Shown here: piece by piece, positions 6,761 through 13,398 of the stretch
Layout: each line of letters starts with the position of its first letter
Numbering within the stretch: position 1 is the stretch's first letter
Origin: Roseburia_C sp031555935
GTDB taxonomy: Bacteria; Bacillota; Clostridia; Lachnospirales; Lachnospiraceae
Length of the DNA stretch: 64,000 nucleotides
Direction: 5' to 3'
Assembly (NCBI GenBank): GCA_031555935.1
Contig: JAVBTX010000022.1
Span: 62,001-126,000, forward strand
The notes under the pieces: model-generated
The model's database searches: none
The model's input: only the letters and a program-made list of their open reading frames with translations
Told to the model about the DNA's origin: nothing
Program-made: the position numbers and the translations under genes

Positions 6761-8291
6761 TTATTGGGAGAGGCGCGCCGCTCAAGACATGTTTAGGTAC
6801 ATGCAGAGCGCAGAAAGCACCTCACAACAGATAGCGCGGTTATATTTAAAGGCATCACGGTACTTGAGCGTTGAAGCGGATGAAATCTTTGAGAAGTATC
6901 AGACCAAACATAGTCTTTCCGAAGATGATGCGATGCGGCTGATAAACTCCATGCAAGACAAGACCTCAATCACAGAGTTGCTAGAAAAGCTAAGAAGCGA
7001 CGACAAGGACAAGAATAAACTAGAGCTATTAAAGAAATTAGAAGCTCCGGCATATCAAGCAAGGCTTGAACGGCTACAGCAGTTACAAAATCAGCTAGAT
7101 TATGTCATGAAAAATGTCTATCAACAAGAAAAAGACTTTTCAACCTCTCATTACGTTGATTTGGCAAATGAATCATACTACCGTGGGATATTCAACATTC
7201 AGCAGCAGATTGGCATGGGATTCTCTTTCGGCTATGTCGATGCCAAGATGATTGATCAGGTGGTTAACAGTAAATGGCTAGGTAAGAATTATTCACAACG
7301 CATCTGGAAGAACACAAGACAGCTTGCGCAAGACTTAAAAGAAGAACTGCTTATAAATCTAGTGACCGGTCGAACAAATAGAGAGGTAGCCGAAATAATC
7401 GCCAATAAGTATGCTGTAGGAGCATATAAAGCTAGGCGGTTGGTGCGAACCGAAAGTAATTATCTCTCCAATGAATTAAATTTCAGGGCTTATGAAGAAT
7501 GCGGGATTGAAAAATATCGGTTCCTTGCGGTGTTTGATTTAAGAACTTCAAATATTTGTAGGTTAATGGACGGAAAGATATTTCTACTATCAGAAAAGAT
7601 ACCAGAAGTAAACTATCCTCCGTTACATCCATTTTGCCGGTCGACCACAATATCTATTATTGATGAAAGATTACTGGATAAGCTAAATCATAGAACATAT
7701 CACCCAATAACCGGAAAACAGATAGATGTTCCTATGAGCATGTCATATTTAGAATGGTATGAAAAATTTGTTAAAGGCAGGCCGGAAGTCGAGTGCGAAG
7801 AAAAGAAGATTAAGAACCGTTCTTCTGACCGAACACAGTGGAGGAAATACAAGGAGATTCTTGGCAAAGATGCACCTGATACCCTAGATAAATTTCAGGA
7901 TATGAAGTATAATAAGTGGGAAGATTTAAAACTCTTATATAAAAATCAGAAGCTAAGAAACCGGCTTGGCTCCGATGAAACATCCAAGACTATCCACGAG
8001 GGAAAACAAGGTAAGCACATATTAGGCCATAATAATTATATTAGCGGTCGCAGCTATTTGACTATTTCCCAAGAAGAGGCCCAACGGTTAATAAATAAAT
8101 ATGCCGGAACGGGTACTATTCAAAGAGACAGTAACGGTAGATGGTCAAACAAGGAACATATAATATGCAATAAGGAAATAGGTATGTATGTAAATCCAGA
8201 AGCGGGCAGTGCTATAGCAACAAATAGATTTACAATACATTATTCAAAAGACGGGGTCCATATTGTTCCAGCAAGGAGGGAAACGAAGTGA
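6744..8291 (+). CDS. MuF/SPP1 gp7-like head protein with C-terminal polymorphic toxin domain (Ntox50-like)
   Basis: A 515-residue two-part protein. The first ~310 residues are a phage head morphogenesis (MuF/gp7) domain, shown by 'RLVRTESNYLSNELNFRAY', 'FDLRTSNIC' and the closing 'YPPLHPFCRST'. After a charged linker, residues ~400-515 resemble polymorphic toxin type 50, a predicted RNase of the BECR fold: 'KQGKHILGHNNY', 'INKYAGTGTI', 'NKEHIICNKEIG' and the end 'IHYSKDGVHIVPA'. MuF-fused toxins are a known class in temperate phages and are thought to act on competitor or recipient cells. ATG 6744 is chosen for its SD 'agagga' at 8 bases. The stop overlaps the next gene's GTG, a candidate immunity gene. 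RNase activity is not shown. Confidence 0.85.
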   Translation: MAKKLSYWERRAAQDMFRYMQSAESTSQQIARLYLKASRYLSVEADEIFEKYQTKHSLSEDDAMRLINSMQDKTSITELLEKLRSDDKDKNKLELLKKLEAPAYQARLERLQQLQNQLDYVMKNVYQQEKDFSTSHYVDLANESYYRGIFNIQQQIGMGFSFGYVDAKMIDQVVNSKWLGKNYSQRIWKNTRQLAQDLKEELLINLVTGRTNREVAEIIANKYAVGAYKARRLVRTESNYLSNELNFRAYEECGIEKYRFLAVFDLRTSNICRLMDGKIFLLSEKIPEVNYPPLHPFCRSTTISIIDERLLDKLNHRTYHPITGKQIDVPMSMSYLEWYEKFVKGRPEVECEEKKIKNRSSDRTQWRKYKEILGKDAPDTLDKFQDMKYNKWEDLKLLYKNQKLRNRLGSDETSKTIHEGKQGKHILGHNNYISGRSYLTISQEEAQRLINKYAGTGTIQRDSNGRWSNKEHIICNKEIGMYVNPEAGSAIATNRFTIHYSKDGVHIVPARRETK

Positions 8292-8491
8292 CAAACACAA
8301 AAAGCATGTACGAAGCATGTGGAAAAAATATTAAGGCGACGTTATCAGACGGTAAAGTTTTTGAAGGAAAATGCCAGTATTATACTTCTGCATTGGATAA
8401 CGAGCCGGAAATGGCAAGCATATCCTTAGCTCATGGTAATGGGCTGGTTGAATTATTTCAAAACGAAATTGACGGGATAGAATATATTTAA
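8288..8491 (+). CDS. Candidate immunity protein, small LSm-like fold
   Basis: A 67-residue protein that starts with a GTG inside the stop of the toxin-bearing head gene (GTGA overlap), so the two are translationally coupled. The pattern 'GKNIKATLSDGKVFEGKC..YTSALDNEPE' followed by 'LFQNEIDGIEYI' looks like a compact Sm-like beta barrel. Small coupled genes directly after polymorphic toxins are usually their immunity proteins, and a terminator follows at once, closing the pair. The immunity role is inferred from position; a head-assembly role is the alternative. Confidence 0.6.
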   Translation: MTNTKSMYEACGKNIKATLSDGKVFEGKCQYYTSALDNEPEMASISLAHGNGLVELFQNEIDGIEYI

Positions 8492-8526
8492 TGCCACCCA
8501 TCAAATGTGATGTGGTGGTATTTTTA
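8492..8526 (+). terminator. Rho-independent terminator after toxin/immunity pair
   Basis: Stem TGCCACC (8492-8498) / GGTGGTA (8514-8520) with an inner CATCA/TGATG extension, followed by TTTTTAT. It lies inside the head operon. Confidence 0.75.
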
Positions 8527-8552
8527 TATCCAAATCGAAAGGTGGTGAGAAT

Positions 8553-8747
8553 GTGAAGGTAAAAGCAACTAGACGATACGTAGACAGATACAATAAGAAT
8601 ATCGTCGAAGAAGGAACAGAATTTGAAGTCAGCGACGAAAGAGCAAAAGAGCTGCTAGAACAGAAGGCGGTTAAAATTTTAAACGAGAAGCAAGGCAAAA
8701 AAGATACATCAAAACCAGAAGTTGCACCGGTGCAACCAGAGGGCTAA
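8553..8747 (+). CDS. Small phage head-region protein, unknown function
   Basis: A 64-residue charged protein with a GTG start preceded by the SD 'aaaggtggtgag'. The N-terminal 'KVKATRRYVDRYNKNIVEEGTEFEVSDERAKELL' pattern is common for short proteins between the minor head protein and scaffold of Clostridia phages, but no function is known. The last residues EVAPVQPE are encoded by a 23-base stretch that recurs exactly in the endolysin linker at 25417-25439. A terminator-like hairpin follows. Confidence 0.6.
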   Translation: MKVKATRRYVDRYNKNIVEEGTEFEVSDERAKELLEQKAVKILNEKQGKKDTSKPEVAPVQPEG

Positions 8748-8781
8748 GTAATCCGATAATATGTATGAGTAAATAGCATGC

Positions 8782-8813
8782 AGCACGCAGATTGATTCTG
8801 GGTGTTATTTTTT
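8782..8813 (+). terminator. Terminator-like hairpin before scaffold gene
   Basis: A 9-bp stem (8782-8790 with 8798-8806, one mismatch and one G-U) followed by ATTTTTT. A second small hairpin, GTCTG/CAGAC at 8852-8869, sits just before the scaffold SD. Confidence 0.45.
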
Positions 8814-8890
8814 GTCCGAAATGACGTAAAACTAATCATTTTAATGCAATGGTCTGGACAAGGACAGACTGGGGCGAAAGGAGAAAAACA

Positions 8891-9577
8891 ATGAAACGGA
8901 AATTAGTAACAGAATTAATGCCACTTAAATTACAGTATTTTGCAGAAGGTGATGGTGTTGGCACAGAAGGTGATGGCGACGGAACTGGTAATGCGGGTGG
9001 TGATGGAGAGGGAAATACGGCCGGTGATGAGACAACACCACCAACATTTGACGATTTTCTAAAAGATACCACAAACCAAGCCGAGTTTGACCGCCGAGTA
9101 CAAAAGGCACTCACAACGGCATTGGACAAGCAGAAAACCAAGTATGAAACACTGATGGATGACAAGGTGACCGAAGCAGAGAAATTAGCTAAAATGTCCA
9201 AGGATGAAAAAGATGCTTACCAGCAACGGAAGCGAGAAAAAGAACTTGCTGACCGAGAAGCGGCGATAACCCGCAAAGAGTTAATGGCGGAAGCAAAAAA
9301 CACACTTTCGGATAAAAAGCTTCCGGTGTCCTTGGCGGAATTGCTAAATTATGCTGATGCATCAGCATGTAGTAGCTCTATTGACGCGCTAGAAAAAGCA
9401 TTCAACGAAGCCGTGGCAGCCGGTGTTGAGGAGATGCTAAAGGGCAGTAAACCGCCGAAGAAAGCACCACCAAATGAAGGCATAACCAAAGAAGCATTTC
9501 AGAAGATGGGATATGCCGAAAGACTGAAACTAAAAACAGAACAGCCGGAGTTATACAAACAGCTATCCGGCAATTAA
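8891..9577 (+). CDS. Capsid scaffolding protein (DUF4355-like) with Prp-type N-terminal motif
   Basis: A 228-residue acidic, glutamate- and lysine-rich protein placed between minor head protein and major capsid, the usual place of the scaffold that shapes the procapsid and then leaves. A Gly/Asp-rich stretch (residues 19-45) is followed by a predicted coiled coil around residues 60-140. ATG 8891 is used because the SD 'aaggag' precedes it. The N-terminus 'PLKLQYFAEGD' resembles the LQFFA cleavage site of the Prp protease, which in Staphylococcus trims ribosomal protein L27 and phage scaffold and capsid proteins. Cleavage after Ala18 is therefore likely. Confidence 0.85.
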   Translation: MKRKLVTELMPLKLQYFAEGDGVGTEGDGDGTGNAGGDGEGNTAGDETTPPTFDDFLKDTTNQAEFDRRVQKALTTALDKQKTKYETLMDDKVTEAEKLAKMSKDEKDAYQQRKREKELADREAAITRKELMAEAKNTLSDKKLPVSLAELLNYADASACSSSIDALEKAFNEAVAAGVEEMLKGSKPPKKAPPNEGITKEAFQKMGYAERLKLKTEQPELYKQLSGN

Positions 9578-9597
9578 CGAAATGGAGGAAATAAGAA

Positions 9598-10635
9598 ATG
9601 CCAGGAACAATATTTGGAATACCTTTTGATGAGGAAATATTCTTAAACATGTGGGCGGAATCCCCGGACCCATACTTAGCAGCTATGATTGAATCAGGTG
9701 CGGTTGTAGAAGATAGTACGATTGCAGGAATGATTCAGAACAGCGGAAACATTTACACAATACCATTCTACAACACCTTAGATGGTGACGACCAAAACTA
9801 TGATGGTCAGACAGATATAACTTCAACTGAAATCGGTGGTGGTTCCCAGACCGGCGTTGTATACGGCAGAGCGAAAGGATTTTTTGCAAGAAATTTCACG
9901 GCCGAACTGTCCGGGTCAGACCCAATGGGGCATATAGTGAACACAATTGCCCGCTATTGGCAGAAGCGCAGACAGATGCGTTTAATAGGGATTACCGGAG
10001 CTGTATTCGATGTTTCGGGAACAAGTGACCACGCAAAGAAATGGGCAAGCACACATTCCTTAAATTTGGGTTCTGACACTGCAAATGCAAGAGTAATTCA
10101 GGAAACGGATCTAAACGACCTTGCGACATTGGCTTGTGGTGATCACAAAGACCAGTTCGGGCTTGCAATCATGCACTCGAACGTTGCCAAGACATTAGAA
10201 AATAAGCAGTTACTAGAATATTGGAAGCACACAGATGCAAATGGTGTCCAGCGGCCAATGAACATTGCATCAGTCAATGGATATACGGTGCTTATTGACG
10301 ATGGAGTACCTTGTAAGGCAGTTGGTGGAAGTGGTGCTAATAAAGACTTGAATCAGTACACAACGTATTTATTTGGTGCGGGTGTAATTCGAACAGCCAA
10401 AGGGCGTGTAGACGTACCGGTGGAGACTGTTAGGGACGCAAAGAAAAACGGCGGTCAGGATGAGTTAATCACAAGAATGCGTGAGACATTGCATCCAAAC
10501 GGATTTAGCTTCAAAATTCCAACAACGAACTGGACAGAATCGCCGACCGATGCACAGCTTTTTGCTAAGGCAAATTGGGACATCAAATTTGACCCGAAAG
10601 CATTGCCAATGGCAAGGCTAATAACAAATGGTTAA
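9598..10635 (+). CDS. Major capsid protein
   Basis: A 345-residue protein directly after the scaffold, in the position and size range of the HK97-fold major capsid protein. The N-terminal block 'PGTIFGIPFDEEIFLNMWAE' and the repeated hydrophobic strands followed by 'RYWQKRRQMRLIG' (the long spine helix region) are typical for Clostridia siphophages of the SPP1-like packaging type. The SD 'aaatggaggaaataag' precedes ATG 9598. No protease or cleavable delta domain is obvious in front, in line with a separate scaffold gene. Confidence 0.88.
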   Translation: MPGTIFGIPFDEEIFLNMWAESPDPYLAAMIESGAVVEDSTIAGMIQNSGNIYTIPFYNTLDGDDQNYDGQTDITSTEIGGGSQTGVVYGRAKGFFARNFTAELSGSDPMGHIVNTIARYWQKRRQMRLIGITGAVFDVSGTSDHAKKWASTHSLNLGSDTANARVIQETDLNDLATLACGDHKDQFGLAIMHSNVAKTLENKQLLEYWKHTDANGVQRPMNIASVNGYTVLIDDGVPCKAVGGSGANKDLNQYTTYLFGAGVIRTAKGRVDVPVETVRDAKKNGGQDELITRMRETLHPNGFSFKIPTTNWTESPTDAQLFAKANWDIKFDPKALPMARLITNG

Positions 10636-10649
10636 AGGATGTGGTCTAA

Positions 10650-10985
10650 ATGACAGACATTGAAAAATTAAAGAAACTAACCGGGGAGAGTGACGAAGCG
10701 TTGCTCTCTCTTTTGTTAGAAGAGGCAGAAGCATTTGTACTTTCTTACACCCGCCGTACACGAATTGTCAGCGGTTTGCAAAAGACAGTAAGGGATTTAG
10801 CGGTAATTGCCTTAAACCGCAGAGGGACCGAGGGAGAATCCGGCCGGAGCGAAGCAGGAGAAAGCTACAGCTTTGATAATGCCCCAAAGTCAATTTATGA
10901 CACATTAAACGGATATAGATTAGCGAGGTGTGGCGGGCATGCGCATGAAGCAAAGCAGAAAGCAACTGTACTACCTAAAGAGTAG
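10650..10985 (+). CDS. Head-tail connector (gp15-like adaptor)
   Basis: A 111-residue mostly helical protein directly after the major capsid gene, where phage head-tail connector adaptors of the gp15/gp6 type lie. The pattern 'EEAEAFVLSYTRRTRI' followed by 'LQKTVRDLAVIALNRRG' and 'SIYDTLNGYRLARCGG' is characteristic of these four-helix adaptors that dock under the portal ring. Its 3' end overlaps the next gene by 47 bases. Confidence 0.8.
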   Translation: MTDIEKLKKLTGESDEALLSLLLEEAEAFVLSYTRRTRIVSGLQKTVRDLAVIALNRRGTEGESGRSEAGESYSFDNAPKSIYDTLNGYRLARCGGHAHEAKQKATVLPKE

Positions 10986-11313
10986 AGAGTCAAAACCAGA
11001 TGACGAGGGCGGAATTTATCCAGAATATACCACAGCACACCCTTTTATTGGCGAGGTCTGGCCGGCATCCGGAAAGGCTCAAGCAGAAGTATATGGTGAG
11101 CGATTATCTTATATCCGAAACGCAAGGATTGAGGGTAAATATGTAATAACAACCGCCAGAGACGGTATCGTGCATTACGTGTATCCGGACGGATTAGACA
11201 TCGTAGAAAATGATGGCGTCTGCCTTTATGTAACAGCAGATTCAGAGCCAGACTACAAAGTGCTGTCAATCAAGCCGTATGAACAGCTACGAATGGAGTG
11301 TGAACGGTTATGA
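10939..11313 (+). CDS. Head closure / stopper protein (gp16-like)
   Basis: A 124-residue beta-rich protein in the position of the SPP1 gp16-type head-closure protein, which plugs the portal after packaging. The start ATG 10939 follows the SD 'gaggtg' at 8 bases and lies inside the previous gene. The sequence '..GEVWPASGKAQAEVYGERL..' and 'KVLSIKPYEQLRMECERL' match the usual pattern of this family. The stop overlaps the next gene as ATGA, so the connector genes are translationally coupled. Confidence 0.72.
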   Translation: MRMKQSRKQLYYLKSRESKPDDEGGIYPEYTTAHPFIGEVWPASGKAQAEVYGERLSYIRNARIEGKYVITTARDGIVHYVYPDGLDIVENDGVCLYVTADSEPDYKVLSIKPYEQLRMECERL

Positions 11314-11810
11314 CAGAAGGAATGGACAGTCTGTTAAGACGACTAAAGAAATACGAGAACATTTCTTTGACACAACCCATTGGAAAGGCAATCAGTTATG
11401 TGCAAAGTGCAGCAAAGGGTAGTTGCCCAACACACGACGGCGAATTGCGAAATAGTATCTTTACTGCCGTAGAGCAGGAAGGAGATATAACAAGAGGCAC
11501 TTGCTATACCAACAAAAAGTACAGTCGGTATGTAGAAATGGGAACTGGACCCAAAGGACAGAAAAATCACGATGGAATATCTCCGAATGTGGCGGTTGCT
11601 TATACGCAATCCCCTTGGTGGATTCATGAAAGCCAGATTGACAAGGCGGTAGCCGAAAAATATCATTGGTTTTCAATTGACACAAAGGACGGACGGTTTT
11701 ATCAATGCACCGGGCAAGCAGCACAACCGTTTATGTACCCAGCTTTAAAGGATAACACAAAAGAAGTAACACAAATCATTGCAGATGATATAAGGAGGCA
11801 ATTGAAGTGA
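11310..11810 (+). CDS. HK97 gp10-like tail completion protein
   Basis: A 166-residue protein of the HK97-gp10 family, shown by the N-terminal helix, 'AAKGSCPTHDGELRNSI', and 'YSRYVEMGTGPKG', the conserved 'VE.GTG' core. It takes part in joining head and tail. The ATG overlaps the preceding stop (ATGA) and the stop overlaps the following GTG (GTGA). A longer insert than usual lies between the core and the C-terminal 'QPFMYPAL' segment. Confidence 0.85.
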   Translation: MTEGMDSLLRRLKKYENISLTQPIGKAISYVQSAAKGSCPTHDGELRNSIFTAVEQEGDITRGTCYTNKKYSRYVEMGTGPKGQKNHDGISPNVAVAYTQSPWWIHESQIDKAVAEKYHWFSIDTKDGRFYQCTGQAAQPFMYPALKDNTKEVTQIIADDIRRQLK

Positions 11811-12166
11811 AAAATGTAAAAGATGAAGTGTATCAAGCACTCTTGCGAGTAACCCAAACCGTTACCGATACATATCCCTCAAACTGGACGAATCTTCCAA
11901 CAGTTCAGTATATCGAGGATGAAAATAAAGTATACGAAAGAACGTCCAACAAAGAGGATAAAGCGTATGTCAGGTATGTGATTGATATCTGGAACAACAA
12001 GAGCACCACGGAAACAACGCTTGCCGTAGACGATCAGATTGCGGCATTGGGGTTAGTAAGAACATCGTGTAAAGACGTAGCAGACCCAGGCGGGTTAAAA
12101 CACAAACACATGATTTATGAGGGCATCATTGATATGACCTCAAATATTGTATATTGGGACAAATAA
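11807..12166 (+). CDS. Tail terminator protein (gp17-like)
   Basis: A 119-residue protein between the gp10-like gene and the tail tube gene, the standard place of the tail terminator that caps the tail tube. GTG start inside the previous stop. The central 'YVRYVIDIWNNKSTTETTLAVDDQI' pattern (strand, then helix) fits the family. Assignment rests mainly on position and size. Confidence 0.7.
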   Translation: MKNVKDEVYQALLRVTQTVTDTYPSNWTNLPTVQYIEDENKVYERTSNKEDKAYVRYVIDIWNNKSTTETTLAVDDQIAALGLVRTSCKDVADPGGLKHKHMIYEGIIDMTSNIVYWDK

Positions 12167-12178
12167 GGAGGACGAAAT

Positions 12179-12592
12179 ATGTTAGCAAACGGAGCAACAT
12201 TAGAATGCAAAGAAAAAGGGTCTGCGGGAGAATATCAAGACCTTCCAGGACTAAAAGAATTACCGGAAATGGGAAATGAACCGGAGAAGGTAGAAAACAC
12301 CTGCTTAAAGGATGAAAACAAGCAGTACGAGAATGGCATTGGTGATTTGGGTGATATGGTATACAAATTCAAGTATGACAATACATCGGCAGATTCACCA
12401 TACCGCAAAATGAGAACTGCGCAGGAGAGCGGCAAGGTTTATTCTTTCAGAGAAACATTGTCAGATGGAACAATAACAGAATTTGATGCACAACCATCGG
12501 TCAAGCGTACCGGCGGCGGTGTAAATGGTGTAATCGAATTTGATTTATCAATGGCAGTTCAAAGCAACTTAAAATTCACAGACCCAGCATAA
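12179..12592 (+). CDS. Major tail (tube) protein
   Basis: A 137-residue beta-rich protein with the SD 'aaggagg' before ATG 12179. The N-terminal 'MLANGATLECKEKG' and 'LPGLKELPEMGNEPEKVE' followed by 'YKFKYDNTS' are typical of siphophage tail tube proteins of Clostridia. It precedes the tail-assembly chaperone and tape measure genes, which fixes its role as the tube subunit. Confidence 0.85.
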   Translation: MLANGATLECKEKGSAGEYQDLPGLKELPEMGNEPEKVENTCLKDENKQYENGIGDLGDMVYKFKYDNTSADSPYRKMRTAQESGKVYSFRETLSDGTITEFDAQPSVKRTGGGVNGVIEFDLSMAVQSNLKFTDPA

Positions 12593-12604
12593 GGAGGAAA
12601 ATAG

Positions 12605-13039
12605 ATGTCAGGATTAGATGAAGAATTAGGATTAGAAATAAACGAAACAGTGGAGATTGCAGAGGAAAAACCGAAGAGAAAACTATTTCATTATTGGGAA
12701 GTCGGCGACAAAGAATACAAGATGAAGCTTAACGCATCAATGATTGCAAAACTAGAGGATAAATACCGGCAGAATATTTTGACACTCATAATGGGTGACA
12801 ACTTGCCTGCGCTTGGTACTATGCTTACCGTTGCCCAAGCTGCTATTTCCCCTTGGAAACAGAAAGTCTCATACAATGATGTTGAACGTCTCTATGATGA
12901 ATATGTAGGCGATGGTGGCAATATAGACGATTTCATGACGGACATTATTATTCCGACGATGGCGGTGTCTGGTTTTTTTACGGAAAGTCAGGAGAGGGCC
13001 TTGATGGAGGAACTGAAAGAGCGCAAGCAACTAGCCTAG
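12605..13039 (+). CDS. Tail assembly chaperone, G-like
   Basis: A 144-residue protein between tail tube and tape measure. Such proteins coat the tape measure protein during tail assembly. It reads '..LFHYWEVGDKEYKMKLNASM', then a helical region, and ends 12 residues after a run of seven T (12973-12979) that is a T TTT TTT slippery site in its frame. A -1 slip there leads into a frame that stays open to 13398, giving a longer G-T-like fusion as in phage lambda. Confidence 0.85.
   Translation: MSGLDEELGLEINETVEIAEEKPKRKLFHYWEVGDKEYKMKLNASMIAKLEDKYRQNILTLIMGDNLPALGTMLTVAQAAISPWKQKVSYNDVERLYDEYVGDGGNIDDFMTDIIIPTMAVSGFFTESQERALMEELKERKQLA
12973..12979 (+). promoter_or_regulatory. Programmed -1 ribosomal frameshift slippery site
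   Basis: Heptamer T TTT TTT in the frame of the upstream chaperone gene. The -1 frame has no stop from here to the next gene's stop, about 420 bases. Pre-tape-measure frameshifts of this type are conserved in siphophages. Confidence 0.75.
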
Positions 13040-13398
13040 TCTCTGACTACATATGGGATATATACCCAGCGGCACTAGATGCGGGCATGACGGGCGGGGA
13101 ATTCTGGGAGAGTTCCTTGCCCGATATTTATGCCCGGATAGAAAGTGCGAACCGAAAACAGAAACGGGAAATCAACGACCAATTCCGTTTAGCTGAACTA
13201 ATTGCAAACAATGTATGGAGTGGATTTAACAAGGATGTAAAAAGAGCTATGCCGTGGGATTATTACCCTGAGTTATTCAAGGAAGATAAAATTCATTACG
13301 AAGCGCAGATGAAAAAGGCTGAATTGGAGGAATACAAAGAGAAACGCCGTGCAAAGGCGGCACGATTTAACCAGAGTAGGCAGGAGGTGATAGAGTGA
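12979..13398 (+). CDS. Tail assembly chaperone T-domain, reached by -1 frameshift
   Basis: The distal part of a G-T-like chaperone, read in the -1 frame after slippage at 12973-12979. The joined frame continues through 'LVSDYIWDIYPAALDAGMTG' into the 103-residue frame that also has an ATG at 13087, which lacks a good SD. The C-terminal half is helical and basic (EEYKEKRRAKAARF), fitting contact with the tape measure. The stop overlaps the tape measure start (GTGA). Confidence 0.75.
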   Translation, partial: YGKSGEGLDGGTERAQATSLVSDYIWDIYPAALDAGMTGGEFWESSLPDIYARIESANRKQKREINDQFRLAELIANNVWSGFNKDVKRAMPWDYYPELFKEDKIHYEAQMKKAELEEYKEKRRAKAARFNQSRQEVIE

